From: Ktedonobacter racemifer DSM 44963
GTDB lineage: Bacteria > Chloroflexota > Ktedonobacteria > Ktedonobacterales > Ktedonobacteraceae
Assembly: GCF_000178855.1 (NCBI RefSeq)
Contig: NZ_ADVG01000004.1
Span: 1,364,001 to 1,428,000, forward strand
Direction: 5' to 3'
DNA length: 64,000 bases
Shown here: one piece after another, positions 7,924 through 17,449 of the stretch
How positions within the stretch are numbered: position 1 is the stretch's first letter
Layout: each line of letters begins with the position of its first letter
Made by a program: the position numbers and the translations under genes
Notes under the pieces: generated by a model
Databases searched by the model: none
What the model was told of the DNA's origin: nothing
The model's input: the letters and a program-made list of their open reading frames with translations, nothing else

Positions 7924-8159
7924 CTTGTATCCTCTCTCAACAACATTGCATAACCATAAGCGTCTGCGAGAAGTCTCGTCTCCAGGTCAGGTGGAAGATC
8001 GGGGAGACTACCGATTTTGGAGGTGCCTAGCGCAAGGGTGTCTTCGCTGTCCATAGATTGCGTTTGAAGTATGATAGCATGGCGCACTAAACCTTTGAGT
8101 TCTTTGGCGATGCGCGGTAGACCACTGTTTTCGATAAGCGAGTATATGTCCTCTGGCAT
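7924..8159 (-). pseudogene. N-terminal part of a gene truncated by the tnpB element
   Basis: The start at 8159 (MPEDIYSLIENSGLPRIAKE) has an AGGAGAGG site 7 nt upstream. The motif LALGTSKIGSLPDLPP resembles the start of DUF1963/YwqG-type proteins. After about 78 codons (AYGYAMLLREDT) the frame runs into the element's right end. Joined to the fragment at 6060-6440, it can give an in-frame protein of about 200 aa if the border lies within one base of the assumed position. The insertion presumably inactivated it. Confidence 0.55.
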
Positions 8160-8293
8160 ATTATGCCTCTCCTCTGCTGTTGTGCTTGTGTTCACTGTGC
8201 TCATTATACGATAATGGTTTGTTGCTGTTGAAAGTAGATTAAGTTTTATGTGGAGTAAGTTTGTTTTCCTGGGGGTCTGGAAGGAAGCGTAGT

Positions 8294-8803
8294 ATGCATG
8301 AGACGGAAGAAGACCTTGAGCGTCTGCAAACGTTGATGGAGAAAAGTATAGAGCAAGCGGGGGCATTCGTGCGGGAGTCACTCCAGATGCCGGAACACTC
8401 ACTCTCTGCTCGCCAGCTTGTCCATTTATGGCGGGAGCCACAGACGGTCGCCTTTGCTACAGTGACGAAGAAGGGGGAGCCGCGCGTCTCTCCCATAGGC
8501 GCTCTGCTGATTCATGGCTATTTCTATATTCCTACGCTGGAGAGTGCGACCCGTACTCGGCACGTGGTAAATCGGCCTGGCGTGAGCTTTACCCTCTATC
8601 AGGGGAATGAGCTTGCTGTTATCGCCCATGGCAATGCCACCATCATCTGGCCTGACCAGGCAACCTTTGCCGAGGTGGAGTCTTGCATGCGCGAGTGCAG
8701 TGGCCAGGGTGTGAGCGATTGGGGCGAAGGAGTCTTCCTACGTATGGACCCGGCCATCCTCTACACCTACGCTCGCGAACTCGAAATTTATCCCGAAGAG
8801 TGA
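8294..8803 (+). CDS. Pyridoxamine 5'-phosphate oxidase-like FMN-barrel protein
   Basis: The 169-aa product starts at ATG 8294, with GGAAGGAAG 6 nt upstream. A helical N-terminus of about 45 residues precedes a split-barrel domain: FATVTKKGEPRVSPIGALLIHGYFYIP is followed by TRTRHVVNRPGVSFTLYQGN. This pattern is typical of PNPOx-like flavin- or F420-binding oxidoreductases. The substrate cannot be told from sequence. It stands alone and converges with the sigma factor gene. Confidence 0.8.
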   Translation: MHETEEDLERLQTLMEKSIEQAGAFVRESLQMPEHSLSARQLVHLWREPQTVAFATVTKKGEPRVSPIGALLIHGYFYIPTLESATRTRHVVNRPGVSFTLYQGNELAVIAHGNATIIWPDQATFAEVESCMRECSGQGVSDWGEGVFLRMDPAILYTYARELEIYPEE

Positions 8804-8813
8804 GTGATAGAAA

Positions 8814-8856
8814 AATAAAAAAAGCGGGCGACCCTTTGGCGTCGGATCGCTCGCTA
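8814..8856 (-). terminator. Rho-independent terminator of the sigma factor gene
   Basis: On the minus strand an imperfect GC-rich stem (GCGAGCGATCC pairing with GGGTCGCCCGC) is followed by TTTTTTTATTTTT. It lies about 100 bp after the sigma gene. Confidence 0.7.
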
Positions 8857-8957
8857 CATATGCTCTCTCTCGGGTGGTGTCAGACAAACTGTAGAGGTTG
8901 GGGATAACCTCTACTCCCCATCGTCGTAGTGACTCAATGTATCGTCCCTTCGCTAAG

Positions 8958-9917
8958 TCACCCCAAGAAGTCCTGGAGCCTGCGGTCTCGGCAGGGATGC
9001 CCCAGTTTTTTTAGTGCGCGAAACTCCATCTGGCGTACAGCCTCGTGGCTTAAGCCCATTTTCTTTCCCGTCTCCGTTAAGCTATGCTCACCGTTCCCGT
9101 TTAACCCAAACCGTAGCTGAAGCACTTTCTTTTCTCGGGGTGTCAGACAATTCAAAATATCCTGAACCTGTTCTTGTAGAGTCTGGGTGAGGACCACGCG
9201 CTCGGGCGAATAGATCGGATCATCCTCTAATACCTCGCTTAACGAAATCTCGTCGTCACCTCCTTTACGCGGCATATCCAGGCTGATGGTCTCCTGGTTC
9301 GTTGAGAGCAGGGCAATGACCTCGGGAACGCTGATCTCCATTTGGACGGCCAGCTCTTCGAGCGTAGGCTCGCCCGTCTCTCCCTGCTGCATCTTGCGTT
9401 TTACCCGCCCCAGGCGTTTGATCTCTTCAATCTTATACAGCGGCACACGGATCATGTGAGCCTGCTCCGAGAGCGCGCGTGTAATGTACTGTCGGATCCA
9501 CCAGGTGGCATAGGTGCTGAAGCGATAGCCCTTTTTATAGTCGAACTTGTCGACGGCGTGCATAAGTCCGAGATTGCCTTCCTGGATAAGGTCCATCAGG
9601 TCGACGCCAAAGCCTCTGTATTTCCTGGCGATGTGCATGACGAGACGCAAGTTAGCCTCAATGAGCTGGCGTTTAGCTTCCTGAGCTTCATTGTCGTCCA
9701 GGCGTGCCGAGCGTGAAAGACCGCGCTGTTTTCTAATGTTAGCCTGAGCCTTCTCAATGCGTTGAGCCAGGTCGGTGACCTCATCTTTTGAGAGCAGCTC
9801 TACCTGCCCGATCTCATAGCGATAGAAATGGGTCGAATCGCTGATATTCATCGCCTCGGGGTCAGCCTGAATACGGGTCGCGTGCGCCTCTCGACTCCTC
9901 ACGGTCATGTCAATCAT
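8958..9917 (-). CDS. Sigma-70 family (group 2-like) RNA polymerase sigma factor
   Basis: The 319-aa protein starts at ATG 9917, with GGAGGGAG immediately upstream. It has a short region 1.2-like segment (HFYRYEIGQVELLSKDE), then region 2 (NLRLVMHIARKYRGFGVDLMDLIQEGN, with YRFSTYATWWIRQYI in 2.3-2.4), region 3, and region 4 (LTPREKKVLQLRFGLNG... helix-turn-helix). The architecture matches RpoD/SigA core domains without the acidic region 1.1, so an alternative group 2 sigma factor is more likely than the principal one. The 3' end has its own terminator. It is transcribed away from the large hairpin at 10045-10115. Confidence 0.9.
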   Translation of the reverse strand: MIDMTVRSREAHATRIQADPEAMNISDSTHFYRYEIGQVELLSKDEVTDLAQRIEKAQANIRKQRGLSRSARLDDNEAQEAKRQLIEANLRLVMHIARKYRGFGVDLMDLIQEGNLGLMHAVDKFDYKKGYRFSTYATWWIRQYITRALSEQAHMIRVPLYKIEEIKRLGRVKRKMQQGETGEPTLEELAVQMEISVPEVIALLSTNQETISLDMPRKGGDDEISLSEVLEDDPIYSPERVVLTQTLQEQVQDILNCLTPREKKVLQLRFGLNGNGEHSLTETGKKMGLSHEAVRQMEFRALKKLGHPCRDRRLQDFLG

Positions 9918-10044
9918 GAGAACTCCCTCCAACCGAAATCTAGCAAATACTGTTGTTTGATAGAAGTATAGGGGAAGGCCCTTTCTATGATCTCCCAATC
10001 TCCTTCCATGAAAATCAGTCCTCATGAAGGCCATGAGAAGATAT

Positions 10045-10115
10045 TTTTTGCATAAGGGGTGGTGCCGCCTGAGTAGCCGCAGGCTACTCAGGCGGCACCA
10101 CCCCTTATGCAAAAA
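10045..10115. repeat. 34-bp perfect stem-loop between divergent genes
   Basis: Arms 10045-10078 and 10082-10115 are exact complements around a GCA loop and are flanked by T and A runs. It lies between the starts of the sigma gene and the pentapeptide gene, so it is not an ordinary terminator for either. It may insulate the divergent promoters or be a small repeat element. Confidence 0.8.
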
Positions 10116-10321
10116 CCATGTATTTCTTATACCGGTCTTATCTAAACGAATTTACGCTATGTAGAAGCAAATTTCATTTGAGAGAATTTGCCTGCTTGTA
10201 CGTTTATGCTTTGTAGAGGATAGAGCCGCGAGACTGAGGCTGTTGTTTACGCGCGGCATGTCTTACAATATCTACAATACAAGCAAATCTTTTGATTATC
10301 GCCTGGAGGGGGGCAAGGGCA

Positions 10322-11737
10322 ATGGCAAACCAGCAACATTTAGATATTCTGCGCCAGGGTGTTGAGGCGTGGAATGCGTGGCGCAAGCAGGCACCGGGAA
10401 TCAAGCCAGACCTGAGTGAGGCCACGCTCTGGGAGATCGACCTGATGGGGGCCGATCTGAGCCAGACAAATTTTAGCGGAGCCAATCTTGTGCGTGCATC
10501 ATTGCAGGGAGCGCGCCTCGAAAATGCCGTCTTGTACCGCACAAGCCTCTTCAAGGCCGATCTAAGCGAGGCAAGCATCCGCGAGGCCAACATGACGGGT
10601 GCCAATCTGAGCGGAGCCACCCTCCACAAGGCTGATTTGCAGCGAGTTATTCTCTATCGCGCCACCCTCGCGGGGGCGAACCTCTTTGACACCACACTTC
10701 ACGAGGCCAATCTCTGCCAGGCAGACCTGCGCAAGGCGAACCTGTCCATGGCCCGTATGCATCACACTGACCTGAGCGGAGCCAACCTGACAGGCGCTAT
10801 CCTGGAAGGCATCGACCTCAAGGACGCCGTGGCTCATAAAGCCAATTTTACTGGCGCCAACCTGAGCGATGGCCTGCTGGACCAGGCCAACCTGAGCGAG
10901 TCCGACCTCTCCAACGCCAACCTGCACAATAGTATTCTCGATGAGACCGATCTCTCCAAGGCCATTCTGCGCGGAACGACCTTGAGCAAGGCCAGCCTGA
11001 TTGGCACAAAGCTGCGAGGAGCCACGCTGGAGCGCGTCGACCTGAGCAATGCCAATCTTGTGCAGAGCGATCTGCGTGAGGCTATGCTGGCTCACTGCCT
11101 GGTCTATGGCATTAACGCCTGGGACATTCAACTGGAAGGCGCGCGCCAGCAGGAGTTGATTATTACCAACGCAGGCGAGCATGAGCCGGTGATTACTGTG
11201 GACGACCTGGAGACGGGCCAGATGCTCTATCTCCTGCTCAAGCAGACGCACTCGCGGGTCGCCTTTGGCTGTGCCATGCCTAAAGGTGTGCTTGTCCTGG
11301 CGCGACGTGATGGTGGTTATGAGGAGGCACAGAGCATCGCCGCCCGCCTGCGTGAGCTAGACTATCAACCTATCCTGGTGGAGCTGAGTGCCGCGCAGGG
11401 CGAGAAAGCCTGGGAGATGCTCCAGCGCCTGGCAAGCGTCGTTGGCTTTGTCATAGCTGATATCGGCGGTCCCGAGATCGCGCCCGAATTGATCACACTC
11501 TCCCAGCGCGGGCAGACGCCCATCATCCCCTTCGCCTCGGCGCGGGCGGATAGCCAGGCCCTGCGTGGTAGCGCTCTCTTTGCCCAGCCCTGGGTCTATC
11601 GACCCCCCTTCTTCTACCAGCAGCCCGAAGAGCTAAGCACTACCCTGCCGGAGCGCATGGTCTCGACCGCCCAGAGCCGCCTGCAAGAGCGCCAACAACT
11701 GCTTGAGCGCCTCTTCCCTCACCTCAAGGAGGCGTAG
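10322..11737 (+). CDS. Pentapeptide-repeat protein with a C-terminal alpha/beta domain
   Basis: The 471-aa product starts at ATG 10322, with GGAGGGGGG 8 nt upstream. Residues about 35-260 are continuous A(D/N)LXX pentapeptide repeats, which fold into a right-handed quadrilateral beta-helix. After a conserved-looking linker, the last 170 residues alternate hydrophobic strands and helices (GVLVLARRDGGYEEAQSIAA, VGFVIADIGGPEIAPELITL, TPIIPFASARA). This part resembles TIR-like effector or adaptor domains found after pentapeptide repeats, but I cannot assign it firmly. There is no signal peptide. Function is unknown. A repeat-scaffold sensor or inhibitor is possible. Confidence 0.85.
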   Translation: MANQQHLDILRQGVEAWNAWRKQAPGIKPDLSEATLWEIDLMGADLSQTNFSGANLVRASLQGARLENAVLYRTSLFKADLSEASIREANMTGANLSGATLHKADLQRVILYRATLAGANLFDTTLHEANLCQADLRKANLSMARMHHTDLSGANLTGAILEGIDLKDAVAHKANFTGANLSDGLLDQANLSESDLSNANLHNSILDETDLSKAILRGTTLSKASLIGTKLRGATLERVDLSNANLVQSDLREAMLAHCLVYGINAWDIQLEGARQQELIITNAGEHEPVITVDDLETGQMLYLLLKQTHSRVAFGCAMPKGVLVLARRDGGYEEAQSIAARLRELDYQPILVELSAAQGEKAWEMLQRLASVVGFVIADIGGPEIAPELITLSQRGQTPIIPFASARADSQALRGSALFAQPWVYRPPFFYQQPEELSTTLPERMVSTAQSRLQERQQLLERLFPHLKEA

Positions 11738-11930
11738 ATGGTGTGTCCAACAAAGCAACAGAGAATGTGTAGGGGCCATACTTGCATGGCTGTGTTCGCA
11801 CAATAGGAGCGTTTCTCCAGAGAAAAATTCACAGAAAAACTCATGTATTGACAGAATTAGGTCTTATCTTCTTTTTGCCATCATTCTGCTTGGGCTTATC
11901 AGACCGAGCGTAAGACCCCTGCCTTCAGGC

Positions 11931-13369
11931 CTGTCTCTTTTACGGATTTAACAAACTGCTAGAATAGGAAGATGAACACACAAGACCTCCTGGACCCAGA
12001 ACGCTGGGCCCAAAAGACGTTCGGGCCGGCCAGGCTCAAGGATATTCGGCGAACGGGACGAGCCGTCAAGGCGGCTCGTCGCATGGCTGAGAATGCCTCG
12101 GCCTCCTTGCTGGCCCAAATGCAGACCTGGAAGGATGTGATGGCCTTGTATCGCTTGCTCGATGAAGACGATGTCACATTTGAGGCCCTCATGCAGCCTC
12201 ACTGGCAGCAGACCTGCGAACACATTGAGATGCAATCCGTTGTCCTGCTCGTGCAGGACACCACACAGGTCGACTTGAGCAACCACCCCAAAACCACAGG
12301 TCTGGGTCAGGTTGGCAACGAGCGGGGACGAGGGTTGTATCTGCAAACAGTGCTCGCTGTACGAGCTGAGAGTGGCCAGGTGATGGGCTGTGCCATGCAG
12401 GAGTCCTTTGTACGTACTCCTGCCCCCCAGGGCGAGACACGAGACCAGCGACGGCAACGCGCGCCAACGGGAGACGGATGTCTGGGTGCGTTTGGTGAGG
12501 CGGTTGGGCCGCTTTCGGCCAGAGCTTCTCGTGATTCATGTTGGAGATCGCACCGCCGACCTGTTCGCGTTTTTTGAGGCATGCCAAGCCACACAGACCC
12601 ACTTTTTGGTACGAGGCATGCAAAACCGGCGCGCCTACGAGGAACATGGAGAAGCAACGCATGTGTTTGATGAGATCCGCTCCTGGCTCTCTCAAGAGAC
12701 ACACCCTTTGAACGTGCCTGCTACTCATGGCAGAAGCGCTCGTTGCACCCAGGTTCATCTCGCATTTGGATCGTTGAGTGTGTTGCCCCCTCGCAATGAG
12801 CCAAGTGCAAGCACCACCCCATTGCCTCTTTGGGCGGTGCGCGTTTGGGAAGAGTCGACTCCAACTGGTGAAGAGCCCTTGGAGTGGATCCTGCTGACAT
12901 CGGTGCCGACGACCACCCTTGCTCAGGCCTGGGAACGAGTCGAGTGGTACAAACATCGTTGGGTGGTTGAGGAATATCATCAGTGCCTCAAAACAGGATG
13001 TCGTCTGGAGGAACGCCAATTGCAACGTGCAGAACGCATCATGCGGTTGTTGGGATTGCTTCTCCCTTAGCCGTACGATTGCTGCAACTGCGAGATCTTT
13101 CCCGCCAAGAACCCCAGGTGCCGGCGTCTGAGGGGTTCGAAGCCGATGTACTCGCCGTGGTCGCGGCGCAAACGGGCCACTCGCCCACACAGATGACCAT
13201 GGAAGCCGCTTGGAAAGCCGTTGCTCAAATGGGAGGCTATTTGGCCCGCCGCAGCGATGGTCCTCCCGGCTGGAAACCCCTTTGGAGAGGTTGGCTTCGC
13301 GTTCAAACCCTTCTTGAAGGGGTGCGACTCGCTTCTCATCTTCGTTTGTAATTTGTGTAGAAGAGACAG
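11931..13369 (+). mobile_element. IS4-family (IS50/Tn5-like) insertion sequence
   Basis: The ends CTGTCTCTTTTAC and GTAGAAGAGACAG closely match the Tn5 mosaic end (CTGTCTCTTATACACATCT). A 10-bp direct repeat GCCTTCAGGC flanks it at 11921-11930 and 13370-13379. Tn5 makes 9-bp duplications, so this fits within a base. The 1439-bp element carries one transposase gene, now frameshifted. It landed in the left-end hairpin loop of the tnpB-less element. Confidence 0.88.
11972..13351 (+). pseudogene. Tn5-like transposase broken by two frameshifts
   Basis: The reading frame starts at ATG 11972. It shifts near 12440-12460 and returns to the first frame near 13065, just after GLLLP. Joined, the product would be about 455 aa and follows Tn5 transposase: WAQKTFGPARLKDIRRT at the N-terminus, VQDTTQVD (first Asp), HVGDRTADLFAF (second Asp), HRWVVEEYHQCLKTG (Glu) and LAVRLLQLRDL near the C-terminus. 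All DDE residues survive, so the decay is recent. Two compensating shifts are more likely mutations than programmed events. Confidence 0.85.
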
Positions 13370-13574
13370 GCCTTCAGGCATGGGGATACAAACGAGTCCT
13401 TTTCTGGTGGATAGGGTTGTGGGGGATACACCCGTATTGACATACTCACTCTTCTCCGATAGACTAGAACAAGTGTTTTTGTACATACACAAATGAAAAG
13501 TGTTTCCTGGGTTCGTAGGTAAATTCGCGTCCTATGGTAAAAATGCTTGCGTACACGTGTTCCTGTACCTCTCG

Positions 13575-13703
13575 AAAGGTCTTTAAGAGCCCACAAGCCG
13601 CATGCGCACACAAGAGAGTAACACACCATAGGCTCGGACGGAGCCTGAAGGCGCGCTTCGGCTTGCTGAGAAGCCCCCGGATGTATCCGTGGGGAGTCGT
13701 CAC
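13575..13703 (+). ncRNA. omega RNA-like right end without tnpB (copy A)
   Basis: The stretch AGAGCCCACAAGCCGC, a GGCTCGGACGGAGCC hairpin, CGCGCTTCGGC and a final GAAGCCCCCGG...GGGGAGTCGTCAC hairpin also occur, nearly unchanged, at 54859-54972. Conservation between copies without any open frame suggests a structured RNA. The guide would be the flank after 13703. Expression is not shown. Confidence 0.45.
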
Positions 13704-14246
13704 TGGTTGGACCCTTTGATACTGCTGACACAACGGGCTTTAGCCCGCCGCAAGCTGCGCCGTTTCAACGGCGGCAGTGAGGCGTGTCCCGGCTTTCGCC
13801 CTTGCATAGCACAATATAGAACGTATGTTTGACAACTCCAATACATTGGAGTATACTCTACAAGAGACACGATATATTTGTTTGAGAGAAACGTACGAAA
13901 CATGGCAAAAGCCACGAAAACAATCAGACAAGCATTGCAGTATCCGCCACAGTCAGCCCACTCCTTCGCAGAGAATCAGGCCCTCTACAATCGTGTCGTG
14001 GCCTTCTACTTTGAGGCCATCCAGGCCCATGAGGGCATCCTCTCTCTCAAGAGCAAGGAGGCCCTCACTGCCCTGGAGAAACTCACCCATGCGACGGAGA
14101 AGTGTATTGTTTTCCGACTTTGGCTCTCGCAAAAGTACTTGAGATCGAAAAAGCAAACAAGCTATGAATATCGCACTTGCTCGCTTGTTTTAGCAAGCAA
14201 ACAGTAAATTTGCGCTTCCTTGATTGCTTGAAATAAGCAAGCAAGT

Positions 14247-14303
14247 AGTAAAAAGAGAGCCTGCTCGCTTCTCAAAATCAAGCGAGCAGGCTCTCTTTTT
14301 ACT
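14247..14303. repeat. 24-bp perfect stem-loop before the IS481-like transposase
   Basis: Arms 14247-14270 and 14280-14303 are exact complements around a 9-nt loop, ending in TTTTTACT. It could terminate transcription entering from outside and so keep transposase expression low. Confidence 0.75.
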
Positions 14304-14423
14304 CCTTGCTTCTCACTGTGAAATAGCCCTTGTCCGCTTGCTCGACTCCCTTCCCTTTCATCAGGTAAACTCCATGACAGGTGATCGTTTTCTCTGCTCT
14401 CCGCTTCTCAGAAAGGGAGTGTT

Positions 14424-15759
14424 ATGGAAGTTGAATATGTTGGAAAGCGTGCTCACCTCTTCCACCTGCTTCAGCAGCATCCTGAGTGGACACTTCAGCA
14501 GTATGCTGATGCGGTCGGCTGCTCTGTGAGCATGGTTTGTACCTGGCGTCAGCGGTTTCGAGAAGCCCAAGCCCAGGGAGCGCTCGATGCTTCCATCTTC
14601 TTTTCTCGCTCTCGCGCCCCTCACCATCACCCTCCTCGCATTGACACTGAGGTCAAAGAGCGGGTGCTCTCGATCCGTCAGGCTCCCCCAGAGCCGTTGC
14701 AGCGCACGCCTGGACCACTGGCGATCCTGTATTATCTGCAGCGAGATGCGCGCCTTGCAGGCAAAAAAGGCCCGCTTGCCTCGTTCGACACGCACCATCT
14801 GGCGCATCCTGGATGCTGCAGGAGCCATTGAGCGCGATCCCCCTCGTCAACGCTCTCCGCGCCTGCCAAGAGCCCCTTTGGAAGAAGTCCAACTCGACTT
14901 CAAAGACATTTCTACCGTTCCTGCTGATCTGCATGATCCTGATGCCAAGCGGCAGCATGTGATCGAAGCGTGCAACTTTGTCGACGCGGGCACCTCCCTC
15001 TTGCTCGATGCCCAGGTTCATGAAGATTTTCACGCGGAAACGGCCTTCCAGGCGGTGGTCGCCTTCTTGCGTCGCTATGGCTGTCCTAGCATCTTGACTT
15101 TTGATCGCGATCCCCGCTGGGTGGGAAGTGCAACAGCACGCGATTTTCCCTCGGCCCTGTGCCAATTTCTCTTGTGTGTCGGCGTGCAACCCAATATCTT
15201 GCCACCACGCCACCCGGAACTTAACTGCTATGTGGAGCGCTATCATCGGACCTACAAAGAAGAATGTCTGTTCGTACATCGTCCTGGGACCCTCGAAGAG
15301 GTGCGCAACGTTACCGAGGCCTTTGAGCACTTCTACAACACACAACGTCCTCATCAGGGGCGCAGTTGTCGCAATCGTCCTCCCAGCCAGGCGCATCCTG
15401 TTCTGCCCACCTTACCCGCGCTTCCAGCTGTGGTCGACCCGGATGCCTGGTTACAAGCGGTTCACGGGCGGACCTATGCACGACGCGTCAAGTCAGACGG
15501 TCGCGTGAGCGTTGATGGGGCTGACTATTCCATCAAGCAAGCACTGGCTGGACAGCTCATCACCTTGTGTGTCAATGCAGTTGAGCGCTGCTTCGAGGTT
15601 CTGCAGCATGAGAGCATCATCAAGCAGCTTCCCATCAAAGGGCTGCAAGGCCAACGGATGCCGCTCGATGACTACATTGCCTTGATGCAAGAGCGCGCTC
15701 GTTCAGAGGAACGACAGCGCATGATGAACCTGCGACGGCGACACCTCCAGGCGCGATAA
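14424..15759 (+). CDS. IS481-like DDE transposase, out of frame at a six-A run
   Basis: The first frame (14424-14831) encodes a helix-turn-helix (WTLQQYADAVGCSVSMVCTW) and continues to LQRDARLAGKK. The sequence then has six As at about 14763-14768, and homology continues one base over as KARLPRSTRTIWRIL to 15759. That second part holds the rve core: VQLDFKDIST (Asp), LTFDRDPRWVG (Asp) and ELNCYVERYHRTYKEEC (Glu). One A fewer would give a single protein of about 444 aa. Either the gene carries a +1-nt error, or slippage on the A run restores the frame. The change is not the -1 type usual in IS3 elements. Confidence 0.75.
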
Positions 15760-17449
15760 TCTTTGTGCTTGCTTGCGGGAGTAGATTCGTCGAGGAGACT
15801 GCTGTCCACTTTTCTGCTTGCTCGTTTGCTCTTCATCACTTGCGCGCCTACTTTTCTCCCTTCCTGGACGACTCTTTCCTCATTTTTCTCGCTCATGTTC
15901 TCATGCTTACTCGTTTGCTTTTTGCTTGAGCGCTTGTTTTTTGTAATCTCAAGTACTCTTGCAAGAGCTGAAGTCGGAAAACAATACAGAGAAGGGCCCC
16001 CATCCCATTCTGCCACTCTCCGACATCGCCCCGGATATCCCCGCGATGTTCCGGCGCGCCGCCATCAATGCGGCCCTTGGCTCTGCTCGCGCCTTTTTCT
16101 CCTCGCTCAAACAGTGGCGAGCACGCAAAGAGAAGCACGAGGCCAAACCATGCAAAAAGGGCAAGAAGAAGCAGCCGTTCAGGGAGCGGCCACCGGTCCC
16201 GCCGCGCACCTGGAACAAGTCGGCCTCCTTCTATGCGGGCTTGTGGAAAGAACGCTCTCAGCACTCCATCATGCTCAGAGTGTGGACTGGCTCGTGCTGG
16301 TCCTGGCTCAAAATTGGTGCGCTTTCTCGCGATATTCCCGAGGGGTACGCGATGGGCAGTCCACAGCTTGTTCGCAAAGGGGATCGCTGGTGGTTACATA
16401 CTCCCATTGAGAAGACCTTCGAGGCTCCCGCAAAGAGCGGAGAGCAACTCACCACCGCCCAGACACGTCTCTGCGCGGTGGATCTCAATCTCGACAAGCA
16501 TCTGGCTGTGTGCAGCGTCCAGACGGTTGACGGCACCATCCTGGCTACTTCCTTCATTGGAAATGGCACAGCGGTATCGGGCTGTAGGAAGAAACTGCTT
16601 GGACGTATTGCACACAACCGATCTCAGACTGGCATCATTGCCGAAGGGGAACAGGACAATGCCGACCTCTGGGCCAAAATCAGGCACGTGGACGAACAGA
16701 TCGCGCACCAGGTGAGCGCCCGCATTGTCCAGTTCGCCATCGAGCAGCAAGCAAGCATACTGGTCTTCGAGCATCTAGGCAACCTGCGCCCGGAAAAAGG
16801 CACGTATTCGCGCCGCGGCAACAGGAAACGCGCCTACTGGATGCGCAGGGCGCATCTTCAAGTACGCGAAGTACAAGGCGTGGAATGCAGGTGGTCTCAT
16901 CACGTGCCGCGTCAATCCGCGCAATACGAGCCGGGAATGCCATCGCTGTCACGCGCCCGTCATTCGCTACAATGAGGGCGAGCCGGTTGAGGGATACACG
17001 CCCGGCGCGGCGCTTTGCCTGTGCCCACAATGCCAGATGCGCGACCATGCCGACCGCAATGCCAGTCTGAGAATCGGGCAGCGCTTGAGAGAGCGCTCCC
17101 AAGAACCGTTGAAGGAAAAGCCTCATGCTCGTTCGCGATGTGCGATGAGGGGGTCGAAAGACCCAGGTGTTGGGATCTCTCAGGATGCCGAACGCGAAGG
17201 GCAACCATCTCTTGCTCAAGCAAGGCAAGGGGATCACGCCAACGGGCCTGGCACCGCCCAGGGAGGATTGCGCCGGATGGGTGCGCGCCTCTCGGATATA
17301 GCTACCACACTACGCCTCCATTTTGAGTAGTTCCTACGGGACATGTCTCACGGAGGCGCTTACGGAGCCGTGTCAGAAGCTGCTGGGCTTTAGCCCATGC
17401 GGAGTGTCACTAGCGTATAACAGTTCACCTAAACAATGACAAGCATTGC

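Larger units (their letters stand above)
11902..13703 (+). mobile_element. tnpB-less IS605-type element (copy A), interrupted by a Tn5-like IS
   Basis: Removing the IS at 11931-13369 and one copy of its target duplication leaves about 350 bp that resembles the element at 54637-54972 at both ends. The left end reads GAGCGTAAGACCCC, then a hairpin, then GGGGATACAAACGAGTCCTT. The right end reads CGGACGGAGCC...GAAGCCCCCGGATGTATCCG and GTGGGGAGTCGTCAC. Both copies are preceded by TTATCA. No tnpA or tnpB is present. The right end has the layout of a TnpB guide-RNA (omega RNA) scaffold. Confidence 0.7.
14103..15988 (+). mobile_element. IS481-like insertion sequence with 43-bp inverted ends
   Basis: The ends start TGTATTGTTTTCCGACTT and finish with its complement. 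About 38 of 43 positions match between 14103-14145 and 15946-15988. A 6-bp duplication GAGAAG flanks it (14097-14102 and 15989-15994). TGT...ACA termini and an rve-type transposase fit IS481/IS3-like elements. Several GCTTGC-type words lie just inside both ends and may be transposase binding sites. Confidence 0.88.
13902..17330 (+). pseudogene. tnpB: tnpB split by an IS and frameshifted
   Basis: The N-terminus (MAKATKTIRQALQYPPQSAH to LEKLTHAT) runs from 13902 to 14102 and resumes at about 15989 with EKGPHPILPLSDIAPDIP. RuvC-I reads CAVDLNLDKHLAVCSV and RuvC-II LVFEHLGNL. After a frameshift near 16845, the zinc finger CHRCHAPVI...CPQCQM and the final DHADRNASLRIGQ lie in the frame that ends at 17330. 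The reconstructed protein is about 510 aa, long for TnpB because of an extended C-terminal tail. Both lesions make it inactive. Confidence 0.8.
13735..17402 (+). mobile_element. Decayed IS605-type tnpB element invaded by an IS481-like IS
   Basis: The left end has two hairpins (CGGGCTTTAGCCCG at about 13735 and CGCCGTTTCAACGGCG). The right end has GGGCTTTAGCCCATGCGGAG and GTGTCACT near 17402. Between them lies one tnpB reading frame, split at 14103-15988 by another IS and frameshifted near 16845. A promoter TTGACA (13829-13834) / TATACT (13852-13857) with a 17-bp spacer precedes it. Confidence 0.7.

Noticed and set aside
7770..8441. 223-codon minus-strand frame as one intact gene
   Set aside because: Its 3' part is the antisense of the tnpB right end, and the good ribosome-binding site points to a start at 8159. 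Only the N-terminal fragment is real.
11972..13351. Two frame changes in the Tn5-like transposase as programmed recoding
   Set aside because: No slippery heptamer is seen at either point, and related transposases are single-frame. Mutation is simpler.
14424..15759. Canonical -1 programmed frameshift in the IS481-like transposase
   Set aside because: The frame change is +1 (or -2), so a simple -1 slip cannot join the halves. An indel or slippage on the A run fits better.
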